Source: Nitrospira sp. (GTDB taxonomy: Bacteria > Nitrospirota > Nitrospiria > Nitrospirales > Nitrospiraceae). Taken from it: a DNA stretch of 14,553 nt. Both the position numbers and the translations under genes were made by a program. The DNA lies in NCBI GenBank assembly GCA_015904055.1, contig JABMDE010000049.1, forward strand, positions 20,617 to 35,169. Reading direction: 5' to 3'. The notes beneath the pieces are model-generated. The model saw only the letters and a program-made list of their open reading frames with translations, ran no database searches and was not told the DNA's origin. Numbering within the stretch: the first letter of the stretch is position 1; every line of letters begins with the position of its first letter. Of this stretch, positions 1 through 7,700 are shown piece by piece.

Positions 1-1344
1 ATCGGCCTGGGATTGACCCTCCTCTCTATGTGGCAAGCCGGGTCCTGGAAAGTCGGAACGCTCTTTATCCTTTCATTTGCAGCTGCCGTGTTGCTGTTGG
101 GCCTCTCGGCCCGTGTGGCACTCTCAGCTCTCAAGAAATGGCCGCGCCCGGAACATCTGGTGCTTCGCCAGGCATTGGGTAACATTGTACGGCCTGGCAG
201 TCAGGTCGTGGGCATCACGATCGCCATCGGAATCGGAGTTATGGTCGTAACCACGGTCTCACTCGTTGAACGGTCATTACTCACGCAGGTCGGCGAGAAC
301 CGGCCGACCGACGCCCCGAGCTTTTTCTTCATCGATATCCAGCCCGATCAGTCTGAAGAATTTGTCGCGCTCCTTCGCCGGCGATCGAACGATCCAACCC
401 CCAAGTTGACTCCGCTGATTCGATCACGCCTCTCCGCTCTCAAGGGCCGTGCCATCAAAATGGAACCGATGTCCGAGGAGGAAGAGCAGAGGGAAAAGAC
501 CGCGGAGAAAGAAGAACGGCGGAAGAAATGGTACCTGACCCGCGAGTACGTCTTGACGTTTCTTCAAGACCTTCCCAAAGACAACAAAATCGTTCAGGGG
601 GCCTGGTGGAAACCAGGGCAGGTCTTTACCAAACCGCTGATCTCGATCGAAGAAGATGCCGCCAAGCAACTCGGCCTCACGGTCGGAGATACCGTTGAAT
701 TGGATATTCAAGGCGCGCCGCTCACAGGAGAAATCAGCAGCATTCGGCAAGTCGAGTGGGGGAACTTCTCGACCAACTTCTACATGATCTTTTCTCCCGG
801 TGCGCTGGACGGAGCCCCGCAGACCTCTGTTGCGACCGTTCGTGTGACGCCGTCCGAGGAAGTTGCGCTCCAACAGGCCGTCGTGACCTCATTTCCGAAT
901 GTGACGGCCATCAATATCGGCGACGTCCTCGATAGTTTTGCGCGAGTACTTGATCGACTGTCCCTGGCCATCCGTACGGTGGCGCTGTTCTGTGTGCTGT
1001 CCGGCAGTTTCGTCATGGCAGCGGCGCTGGCCGCGACCCGTTACCGCCGCCTGTACGAATCGGTGATTCTCAAAGCCCTCGGAGCCACACGTGGAGTGAT
1101 CGCGCAAACGTTCGCCATGGAATACGCCTTGCTGGGGGCATTGGGCGGACTGCTCGGAAGCATCCTGGCGAGCGCCTTGTCCTGGGCGGTGCTTTCGACC
1201 ATATTCGACCTAGCCTGGAGCCTTCAACCGACCGTGCTGGCTACGGGCTTCGTCGCGACGATCCTGCTCACCCTGTTGGTGGGTTTTCTCAGTACCTATC
1301 GCATTCTGGGCCAGCCGCCGTTGTCGGTACTTCGGCATGAATAA
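1..1344 (+). CDS. YbbP-type ABC transporter permease (FtsX/MacB fold), 5' end outside window
   Basis: This is the C-terminal ~447 codons of an inner-membrane permease; the reading frame is open from base 1, so the true start lies upstream. Hydrophobic segments lie near window codons 19-40, 68-88, 322-345, 370-398 and 408-432, which fits the second FtsX-like repeat, with a large periplasmic part between. Family-typical motifs are the FFFIDIQ segment, the LTREYVLTF...LPKDNKIVQGAWW segment and the terminal PPLSVLRHE. Proteins of this family pair with a YbbA/LolD-like ATPase and are thought to export or extract lipophilic or envelope substrates; the substrate cannot be told here. A highly charged Glu/Lys/Arg stretch (roughly codons 158-175) interrupts the periplasmic part. 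The last ~27 residues recur in a diverged remnant at 4584-4679. Family call is fairly secure; the exact substrate is unknown. Confidence 0.85.
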   Translation: MGLGLTLLSMWQAGSWKVGTLFILSFAAAVLLLGLSARVALSALKKWPRPEHLVLRQALGNIVRPGSQVVGITIAIGIGVMVVTTVSLVERSLLTQVGENRPTDAPSFFFIDIQPDQSEEFVALLRRRSNDPTPKLTPLIRSRLSALKGRAIKMEPMSEEEEQREKTAEKEERRKKWYLTREYVLTFLQDLPKDNKIVQGAWWKPGQVFTKPLISIEEDAAKQLGLTVGDTVELDIQGAPLTGEISSIRQVEWGNFSTNFYMIFSPGALDGAPQTSVATVRVTPSEEVALQQAVVTSFPNVTAINIGDVLDSFARVLDRLSLAIRTVALFCVLSGSFVMAAALAATRYRRLYESVILKALGATRGVIAQTFAMEYALLGALGGLLGSILASALSWAVLSTIFDLAWSLQPTVLATGFVATILLTLLVGFLSTYRILGQPPLSVLRHE

Positions 1345-1713
1345 ATGAGGCAATACAAACAGGGCCTGTGCAAATCCTGTAACCGACCCTTCTGATAAGC
1401 CTCAACGGCTGTTGTATAACCAATATCGATTCGCCAGGTAAGTTTGCGATGATATGCTGGACACTCGCAGATCCGGTGATAGATTGCCCCGCCTTAACAG
1501 GCGGGGACTTCCCGCATGATTTAGAAGTACCGAACTGGTAGAATCCCTAGTGTTGTCCAAGATCAGGATCTGCTAGTGTGAGCTCCTCACTGCAGTCTCA
1601 TGAGATATCTGGCCGGAATATCTCCTAGGAACCTCTGTTAGCATCAAAGGTGTGTACGCGGAGCGTCGGCAAAACAATGCATTCATATTTCCCATAACCC
1701 CCGCGGAGGCCCC
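1345..1713. other. 369-bp intergenic region with overlapping hairpins and a weak promoter candidate
   Basis: No convincing gene is seen between the permease stop and the S8 protease start. The stretch holds the GC-rich hairpin pair at 1487-1515 (listed separately) and a possible extended -10 element: TG at 1536-1537, then TAGAAT at 1539-1544. No good -35 was found for it. If used, it would give a leader of about 165 nt for the protease gene. No T-rich terminator was found after the permease. Base composition is lower in GC than in the flanking genes. Confidence 0.5.
1487..1515. repeat. Overlapping, mutually exclusive hairpins
   Basis: CCCCGCC (1487-1493) is the exact reverse complement of GGCGGGG (1500-1506), with loop TTAACA. 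The right arm is shared: GCGGG (1501-1505) can pair instead with CCCGC (1511-1515) around loop GACTT. The two structures cannot form together, as in an attenuator. There is no T-run after it, so it is not a classical terminator. Similar GC-rich hairpins occur at the ends of IS200/IS605-type elements, but no transposase is present, so this origin is only a guess. Confidence 0.55.
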
Positions 1714-4482
1714 ATGGCGCAACCATCCAAGAACAGCACACTCGACAAGTTTCTCCACCCCTCAGCCGGCGAGAGCGAACGTGACAGTCGCTACCTCGCC
1801 ATTCGCTGGAAACCTGACGCTACCACCGAGGCGAAGAATGCTCTGCTCACCAGCGCCCAGGTGGTTCTCGCGGTCCTGGAAGATAGTGGGAAACCGCCCC
1901 TTACCAAAATCAATCGCACTGACGGGTTGTGGTGGATCCAAAGCAAGGACCAGAAGCCGATCAGCATCGAGAGGATTGCTCAACTCGAAGGCAGTGCGTT
2001 AGTAATCTGGGTGGCGGCAGCCTTCCGATCCACCAAACGCGGGGCCGGGCTCTTCGCCGTCAATCCGACCCGTGTCTACGTCAAACCGGCTGCGGTGGAA
2101 CGGGCCGGCGGCATCACTGCCCTCGGCGCAGATCTTTCGATCGACTCGGCCACCACCGGTCAGCTCAGGGGCTACCACACGATCAAGATCGACGGCGCCA
2201 GTCTTGCCCAGGGGAGGACCGCGACGCAGATCGGGGAGACCATCGCCGCGGCTACCAGAGCCACCGGCGCTGATCTCAAATTCGAGAGCATCCCATTTCT
2301 CTCCCCTACCACCTCTTGCGGTGAGGACGGCGGCAGCCGAGCGGCCCTGCTCCCTGACTGTCGGCCGCCGATTTCCGAGTTTGTGCCTAACGACCCGATG
2401 TTCCCGCAGCAATGGGGGCTGGCCCGAATCGGGGTGCCGCGGGCGTGGGAAATCGTCCGTGGGTCGGCGGCCATTACCGTGGCGGTGATCGACGAAGGTG
2501 TTGAGCTGACCCATCCAGATCTTTCCGTCCATCCGGAATCATGGAACGCTTCGACCGATACCCCGGACGGCAGCCCGACCGGCAACCACGGCACCGCCTG
2601 CGCAGGGATCATCGGCGCTACATTCAACAATGCTCAAGGCGTTGCCGGAGTTGCCGCCGGCGTCCGGGTCATGGCAATTGCTACTGCCACCTGGGCTGAT
2701 GTCGACATCGCCGAGGGCCTCTATTTCGCTGCCGACCACGGCGCCCGCGTGGTCAGCATGAGCTTCGGGGTCTACGCCTCCTGGGGCATGTGGGATTTCG
2801 ATCTGATCCGTGACGCACTTCAGTATGCCACCGATCGGGGCCTGGTCCTGATTGCCGCGTCAGGCAACGAGGACTGGAACCAATCGCGCTTCCCGGGGAG
2901 CGATGCCCGGACCCTTTGCGTCGGCGGCAGCAATCGGAGCGACGAGCGGAAACGCGGAGGCGATGCGTCGAGCGAGCCGTGGTGGGGCGCCAGCTACGGC
3001 CCCGACGTCGACGTGGTCGGACCGTGCCTCGAGATTCCCACGACTGATCGGTTAGGCGGGAATGGCTATAACCTGGCCGGTGACTACTACGATCGCTTCA
3101 ACGGTACCTCATCAGCGACCCCACACGTGGCTGGACTCGCGGGTCTCATTCTCTCCCTCAACCCGGCCCTCACCAACGTCGATGTTCGCCGGATCATCGA
3201 GAGCACCTGTGACAAGATCTCGCCGGCGCTCTACCTCTATGCCAACGTCGCCTCGAAGCCGAGCGGCACCTGGAACGAAGAAGTCGGGTACGGACGGGTC
3301 AACGCCGAGCGGGCGTTGCTAGCCGCTTGTGCATTACGATCGGAGAGGGCAGGTGACTGCACCGGCTGCGGCGTGGACTGCATCGAGCCGACTTCGGAGG
3401 AATGTCGCGGTCCTGCTCCGATTCCGTGGATCTCACATGATCGCTGCATATTATTCTATGAGAGCCGGATCTTTAACGAAGGAAACCAGGATCGCCGGTT
3501 CCAGCTCCGAATCACCTATCAGCACTGCCTTCGCTTGATCGGCAGACAACAGGGGGGATTACTTTATACCACTACCTTGCTCCCAGGCGAACAAGTCAAG
3601 CTCTACGAGTTCGATCGATTTCGGCGAACCAAGTCGGAGACGCAGCGGGTCTCGGTCCACACTTCGTTCCGGCAGACCCTGAGCGCGTTGTCACAAGCGA
3701 GACGGAGCTCATCGACGTCGGCTTACGCCGATTTCCTGAGCGACATCCGTACCAGCAGCGATACCTCGATCTCAACTGGCGGCGGATTAGCGGGCTTTCT
3801 CGGCGCCCCACAGGTTCGCGGCGAGTTTGGGGTTGATACCCAAACCACCTTGGCAACCGGCAGCTCGGCCCGAACCACGTCGGAACAGTTCTCCCAAATG
3901 GCGATCACTGCCTCGCAGGCTATCGAGGCAGAACGGTCGCTGGTGATCAGCACGTTCGAGGATGAAGAACATCGCTCGACTACCTCGCGCACCATCAGTA
4001 ACATGAACCGGTGTCTGGCGGTGACCTACTATGTCCGGCGTGTCAATGAAGTCTACCAAGTATCGACACGAGTCGAGTCGATCGAGTGGCGATTAGGCGA
4101 CGGTGCCTGGCGGTCGGTCGATGATCAGGTAGGTCTGTCTGACGCACTCCGCAAGCTCCTTGATGAAATCATCCGGCGCGCACCAAGGATCGGCGAACAG
4201 GTTCGCGATCCTCGACAGATCACCTTGCCGACCGATGGGACTCTATACGAGGCGGAGCTGGCACATTGTTCCTCATGTGAACCGGTTCGTGAGGCGGAGG
4301 AGCGGATTAAGCTTGAGCAGTTGCGGTTGGAGGCGCGTAAGAACTGTCTTGAGGTGGAGCTGTTGGCCCTCGAGGTGGCGCGGCGGCGAGCGTTGGTGAG
4401 TGGGGCAGCGGCTCCGTTGGAACTCAAGCCGTGGCCGTTCGAAACAGATCCCGTGGTTGGCTCCGATAAAGAGCACCAATGA
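1714..4482 (+). CDS. Subtilisin-like serine protease (peptidase S8) with unknown C-terminal region
   Basis: A 922-residue protein starting at ATG 1714, with GGAGG at 1705-1709. The S8 catalytic set is complete: Asp260 (AVIDEGVELTHPDL), His292 (GNHGTACAG), oxyanion Asn385 (AASGNED) and Ser466 (NGTSSATPHVAG). Residues 1-225 form an N-terminal part resembling the propeptide region of fervidolysin-like proteases, ending at the typical PNDPMFPQQWGL entry into the catalytic domain (~228-530). A Cys-rich linker follows (C539, C549, C552, C556, C564). Then comes a ~300-residue region I do not recognise, rich in Ser/Thr around 650-760, with a SNMNRCLAVTYY motif near 762-773. A charged coiled-coil-like helix occupies about 857-898. 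No N-terminal signal peptide or membrane anchor is visible, so export, if any, is not by an obvious Sec or Tat signal. The gene sits alone between two permease 3' ends, which suggests it came in as cargo. Protease call is secure; substrate and location are unknown. Confidence 0.93.
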   Translation: MAQPSKNSTLDKFLHPSAGESERDSRYLAIRWKPDATTEAKNALLTSAQVVLAVLEDSGKPPLTKINRTDGLWWIQSKDQKPISIERIAQLEGSALVIWVAAAFRSTKRGAGLFAVNPTRVYVKPAAVERAGGITALGADLSIDSATTGQLRGYHTIKIDGASLAQGRTATQIGETIAAATRATGADLKFESIPFLSPTTSCGEDGGSRAALLPDCRPPISEFVPNDPMFPQQWGLARIGVPRAWEIVRGSAAITVAVIDEGVELTHPDLSVHPESWNASTDTPDGSPTGNHGTACAGIIGATFNNAQGVAGVAAGVRVMAIATATWADVDIAEGLYFAADHGARVVSMSFGVYASWGMWDFDLIRDALQYATDRGLVLIAASGNEDWNQSRFPGSDARTLCVGGSNRSDERKRGGDASSEPWWGASYGPDVDVVGPCLEIPTTDRLGGNGYNLAGDYYDRFNGTSSATPHVAGLAGLILSLNPALTNVDVRRIIESTCDKISPALYLYANVASKPSGTWNEEVGYGRVNAERALLAACALRSERAGDCTGCGVDCIEPTSEECRGPAPIPWISHDRCILFYESRIFNEGNQDRRFQLRITYQHCLRLIGRQQGGLLYTTTLLPGEQVKLYEFDRFRRTKSETQRVSVHTSFRQTLSALSQARRSSSTSAYADFLSDIRTSSDTSISTGGGLAGFLGAPQVRGEFGVDTQTTLATGSSARTTSEQFSQMAITASQAIEAERSLVISTFEDEEHRSTTSRTISNMNRCLAVTYYVRRVNEVYQVSTRVESIEWRLGDGAWRSVDDQVGLSDALRKLLDEIIRRAPRIGEQVRDPRQITLPTDGTLYEAELAHCSSCEPVREAEERIKLEQLRLEARKNCLEVELLALEVARRRALVSGAAAPLELKPWPFETDPVVGSDKEHQ

Positions 4483-4489
4483 GTTATTG

Positions 4490-4530
4490 TCAGATGAGTG
4501 GCACCAGTGATACTGGTGCCACTCATCTGA
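4490..4530. repeat. Perfect 19-bp inverted repeat after the S8 protease stop
   Basis: The arms 4490-4508 and 4512-4530 are exact reverse complements, with a 3-nt loop (GAT, 4509-4511). The structure starts 7 nt after the protease stop codon. Its position suggests a transcript 3'-end hairpin that blocks exonucleases or stops transcription. However, no T-run follows on either strand, so a standard intrinsic terminator is not supported. It also lies at the boundary to the diverged permease remnant, so an insertion scar is an alternative. Confidence 0.75.
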
Positions 4531-4583
4531 GAAGGAATGAGGACCAGGTCTGGCAATCACATAACAAGGGTGCTCGGATTGGA

Positions 4584-4679
4584 CTTCTCCTCACGATGTT
4601 GCTGACACTGATTGTGGGTTTCGAAAATACCTACCGAATTCTCGGGCAGCCGCCGCTCTCAGTCCTTAGACATGAATAG
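4584..4679 (+). pseudogene. Remnant of a second permease 3' end (diverged copy of 1261-1344)
   Basis: In frame, this stretch reads LLTLIVGF then NTYRILGQPPLSVLRHE and a stop. It matches the last 27 residues of the window's first permease with only about four differences. The DNA is clearly less similar than the protein, with many silent changes, so this is the tail of an old paralogue or of a related strain's gene, not a fresh duplication. Nothing upstream (4483-4583) resembles the rest of a permease, so more than 90% of the gene is missing. The open frame could start at 4479 inside the protease stop region, but a functional product is unlikely. Confidence 0.75.
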
Positions 4680-4904
4680 AGAACTCGGTCCTGTTAATTC
4701 GGGATAATCTTGAACAGGCTCCCGCCTTGAGTCATGATATAGAGCTCTCATTAAGCATCTTCGCCGAAACTGGTTATTCCCGTTCGGCTGAGAAGCGACC
4801 ACTCGATTTGGTTCGTTGCCTGGCCGTTCTGATATTTAAAGCTCCTCACAAAGCCATTGCAAAAATCTGCGTAGAAAGTTACGTTCTACGTGGATTGCCG
4901 CGTT
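4680..4904. other. Gap between two convergent gene remnants
   Basis: This stretch separates the permease tail copy (+) from the aminopeptidase tail copy (-). A short open frame at 4727-4924 (+) has no recognisable features and overlaps the remnant on the other strand, so I do not call it a gene. A small inverted repeat, CGTAGAA (4870-4876) with TTCTACG (4884-4890) around a 7-nt loop, lies close behind the stop of the - strand remnant. It may be what is left of a terminator between convergent genes. Confidence 0.4.
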
Positions 4905-5164
4905 TCAGACCTTTCGTGCATTGACCAGCGCAGCTTGTATCCCGTGCCCTTCCCGTTCACGGAATGCCACGGCGACGCACAATTGTTCCAGATACTGCTC
5001 CAGTGTCTTCCCGCCCAAATCGACGTTACGGGAGGCAAAGAACTCCAGAACGTCCCGTTCAAACTCCGGAAGAGCAAGGCTGACGATGCCGCCAGACATA
5101 CGGCGCACGCCCTGCTTGGGGAACAAGCGATCCATCTGGTCCCAATTCTGCTTCACAAATTCTC
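4905..5164 (-). pseudogene. Remnant of a second M1-family aminopeptidase 3' end
   Basis: The - strand frame ending at 4905 encodes about 83 residues that align without gaps to the C-terminus of the larger aminopeptidase fragment at 6070, at roughly 80% identity (16 differences in 83). Shared pieces include LFPKQGVRRM, REFFASRNVDLGGKTLEQ (with one substitution) and GIQAALV. Homology stops near 5164. Just inside that edge this copy has one T fewer than the other in the run upstream of the GTGAAG codons, which shifts the frame. Only the extreme tail of the family's C-terminal helical (ERAP1_C-like) domain is left, so it cannot be a working enzyme. Confidence 0.8.
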
Positions 5165-5198
5165 AGGTCTCACACAAAGGGGACAGATGCGAGCAGAA

Positions 5199-5618
5199 TC
5201 AGCGGCGCGTGAGCAGGCGAGCAAACTCGGCAGCTGAAATGACCGGTACGCCGCTGTAGTGCGTAGCCTCGAAATCCTTGTCGCCGGTGACGAAATATTG
5301 GGGCGGAGGGTCTGTGGCCATCAGGTCGAGGAACAGCCTATCACGCTCATCGCGCAGCCTGGCACTGGTGGGGTTGGGGGCCACAAATTGTGTTTCGGCT
5401 TGGACCGTGGCCAGAAAAACTGGGAGGTTGACACCTGCTCGGGCAAAGGCTCGTTGGAGCTTAGGACGATGGACCACGGTGTTGAGTTCTGCGAAGGTGG
5501 CCGAACTCATGATCGGGATGATGCGGCGCTGCAAGACAGCTTGAACAATCCGTGCGGGAGGCCCCACTTCGGATAACAGGCCTGACACGAAAATATTGGT
5601 GTCAAGTATGACGCGCAC
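5199..5618 (-). CDS. PIN-domain ribonuclease toxin of a type II toxin-antitoxin pair
   Basis: A protein of 139 residues if started at GTG 5618, giving the typical N-terminus VRVILDTNIFVSGLL; the open frame extends 23 codons further upstream, but those overlap the antitoxin and look unlike a PIN domain. The acidic residues expected of a PIN nuclease are visible: Asp6, Glu44 (FAELNTVV), Asp93 (ERDRLFLDLM) and Asp113 (FVTGDKDF). The order and motifs fit the VapC-like/COG1569 group of Mg2+-dependent RNases, which cleave RNA when freed from their antitoxin. The start overlaps the end of the upstream antitoxin by 17 nt, suggesting translational coupling. The pair lies between two partial copies of an aminopeptidase gene. 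Confidence 0.85.
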   Translation of the reverse strand: MRVILDTNIFVSGLLSEVGPPARIVQAVLQRRIIPIMSSATFAELNTVVHRPKLQRAFARAGVNLPVFLATVQAETQFVAPNPTSARLRDERDRLFLDLMATDPPPQYFVTGDKDFEATHYSGVPVISAAEFARLLTRR

Positions 5619-5856
5619 GGTTGCGGCGCACCGCTTCGACCTCAGCGGTGATCTGGTCCGGTGTGATACCCAGCTCGCGCGTCGCACGACGCAGCTTGTT
5701 CACCATGCGAACGAGCCGCTTACGACTCGCTGCGCGAGCCGGAGACTCTAAGATGAGGACTTCTGAGCCCCGATACGCAATCACGGGCTTGCCCCATCCT
5801 TTGACCCAGGCAGACGGAATGACCACGTCTGCTTTCGTGTCTTTGACGGCTTTCAT
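5602..5856 (-). CDS. Putative antitoxin partner of the PIN toxin
   Basis: An 84-residue basic protein starting at ATG 5856. GGGGGAG ends about 10 nt upstream and decides this start over the longer open frame to 5943. The N-terminal ~40 residues (VVIPSAWVKGWGKPVIAYRGSEVLILES) look like a small beta-rich DNA-binding piece, distantly reminiscent of AbrB/MazE-type antitoxins. The C-terminal half is Arg-rich and helical, with an acidic heptad-like piece near 65-76 that could wrap the toxin. It overlaps the toxin gene by 17 nt. I do not recognise the exact family; the antitoxin role is inferred from size, charge, order and overlap. Confidence 0.7.
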   Translation of the reverse strand: MKAVKDTKADVVIPSAWVKGWGKPVIAYRGSEVLILESPARAASRKRLVRMVNKLRRATRELGITPDQITAEVEAVRRNRARHT

Positions 5857-5887
5857 CGCATGTAGACTCCCCCGCATCAGTGGTCGG

Positions 5888-5893
5888 AGTATA
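5888..5893 (-). promoter_or_regulatory. Extended -10 promoter element for the TA operon
   Basis: Read on the - strand, TATACT is preceded by TGC, giving an extended -10 (TGnTATACT). It lies about 31 nt upstream of the antitoxin ATG, with the GGGGGAG ribosome site in between. No strong -35 is visible, as is common with extended -10 promoters. Autoregulation by the TA complex would be usual, but no clear operator palindrome was seen. Confidence 0.5.
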
Positions 5894-6069
5894 GCATGGC
5901 GACAGCACTTGATACAGCACGGACGACGGTCCGGCCTCACCACGAGGCAATGGCCTACTCATCATTCCCTACAAAGTGGCTGCCGTGGCTGGCCAGGCCG
6001 ATCATGAGGAATGGAGTCTGTGCGCTACCACACTTGAGGGTCCAGCCATCTCTTGTGGATTCCTGCATT

Positions 6070-7584
6070 TCAGGCCTTCTGCGCGCTGACCAGCGCAGCT
6101 TGTATTCCGTACCCTTCCCGTTCACGGAATGAGACGGCGATCCGGAGCTGTTCCAAATATTGCTCTAGTGTCTTCCCGCCCAAATCGACGTTGCGGGAAG
6201 CAAAGAACTCCCGAACATCCCGTTCGAGCTCCGGAGTCGCGAGGCTGACGATGCCACCGCACATACGGCGCACACCTTGTTTGGGGAACAACTGATCCAT
6301 CTTCTCCCAATTCGTCTTCACAAAATTCCATGCGAGCTCGCGGTTGTACACATTGCCCAAGCAGGCACCGACGATGAAGGGGGCATCCTGTGTGCGGACC
6401 TCTCCGTTGATCGTGCGGGCCAATGTGCGCGCCAGCAATGCAGGGGAGCGAAAAGCAGCGAGTGAAAAGAGATAGCGCCGCTCCTCTTGCGGAGTCGTTG
6501 CCTTCCGATAACGTTCGGAGAACTCTTCGTAGCGCGCCTCGTCGCCAGTATGGGCCAGGATCGCAACAAACGCCGGCACGATGTTGGGATCAACGGCGGC
6601 CGGGTCTGTTCGGTATTGCCGATAACGAACCAGGGATTGTTCTTGAATTGCTGGATCACCGCCCAATTTACCCAGCGCCCCGAGCAGTTCTCCCCGCAAT
6701 TGACTGAGCAGCACATTCTCTCCCGATCGTGGCTCCCATCCCAATTCCTGAACAGCCGGAGCCACGAGAGTCCTGACGAAGGCTTCAAGCGACGACCGCT
6801 CATCGGCCGCGATGATCCGATTTAAGAAGGACAGGGAATCCAGCAGCACAGCCCAAACATTCTTGTCTCGTTCCTGCGCAAAATGTCGAGTGAGCCGCAG
6901 ATAATCCGGAAGCGGCATCGCGCCGGAGAGCGTCGTGGCCCAGGCGTCGCTGACGAGATTGAATCGTTCAGTCGGCGCAAGACGATCCAGCCCTGTTTCC
7001 AGCAATCGTTGGAGCAACGGAGCGTCGTACTGTACCCGGTAGAACCCGTGTCCCCCCTCGTTGATGAGTACCTGCAGGACATCTGAGGGAAGAGGAATAC
7101 GTGTCTGGTGTCCTGTGAGGAGTACCCTGCGATGCTCCGCCTTGTCCTTCGTCTCAATACGAATCTGAACGGGAATGTGCCAATCCTGCGTGGAAGACCC
7201 GCCTGTTGGGAGGTAGGCGAATCGCTGCTGCGTCAGAAGCAGATCTGAGGCTCCATCCAGTTGAGCGCTCACAAGCGGGTAGCCGGGTTGGAAGATCCAC
7301 CCATCCATGAGTTCAGGCACCGGCTGCTTAGCGGCCTTCCCGAGTGATACCCAGAGATCCTTCGTATCGGCATTCCCGTAGGCATGGGCACGGAGATACT
7401 CCCGCACACCCTCCCGGAACGCCGTCGGTCCAATGTGTTGTTCCAGCATGCGCAGAACTGACGCGCCCTTTTCATATGTCAGCACATCGAACATCGCGTC
7501 GGCATCCTTGGGCGCACGGACGGGATATTCGATCGGTCTCGTGCTCCACAGCCCATCGACGGAAAAGGCCGCCGCTCGTGACAC
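6070..7584 (-). pseudogene. 5'-truncated M1-family aminopeptidase (C-terminal part only)
   Basis: An open frame of 504 codons from GTG 7584, with clear M1-like sequence continuing upstream in the same frame to about 7638 (AVDAWKPEWKRWDTF) without any ATG, GTG or TTG. It keeps the family's FDVLTYEKGASVLRML segment with the catalytic Tyr (residue 37), the WIFQPGYPLV motif (97-105), GFYRVQYD (180-187) and the helical ERAP1_C-like domain to the end. The N-terminal domains, the GAMEN-type exopeptidase motif and the HExxH...E zinc site are all absent, so the break falls just after the zinc-binding region. M1 enzymes remove N-terminal amino acids from peptides; this remnant cannot bind zinc in the normal way. 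A stop at 7708-7710 and rpmH lie immediately beyond. A role as a stand-alone C-terminal domain is possible but unsupported. Confidence 0.8.
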
Positions 7585-7641
7585 GCCAAATGTGTCCCAG
7601 CGCTTCCATTCCGGTTTCCAGGCGTCGACGGCCAGCGCTCC

Positions 7642-7647
7642 TATAAT
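7642..7647 (+). promoter_or_regulatory. Consensus -10 box (TATAAT) upstream of rpmH
   Basis: A perfect TATAAT lies 53 nt before the rpmH GTG, on the strand of the rpmH-rnpA-yidD-yidC cluster. A matching -35 is not obvious: at 17-18 nt spacing the sequence is CAGGCG or CCAGGC, which belongs to the truncated aminopeptidase frame on the other strand. The promoter is therefore either weak in -35 or rebuilt by the rearrangement that cut the aminopeptidase. Confidence 0.5.
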
Positions 7648-7700
7648 GCACCGTTCATTTAGAGTGGTCCGCTTTTTAATGATCGTGAGGGAGGAGCCCC

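Noticed and set aside
1999..2532. 177-codon - strand open frame within the S8 gene
   Set aside because: It lies opposite the protease N-terminal and catalytic regions, is Arg/Gly-rich as expected for a GC-rich shadow frame, and shows no motif.
4727..4924. Possible 65-residue + strand gene between the two remnants
   Set aside because: No ribosome site, no recognisable motif, and its end runs into the aminopeptidase remnant on the opposite strand.
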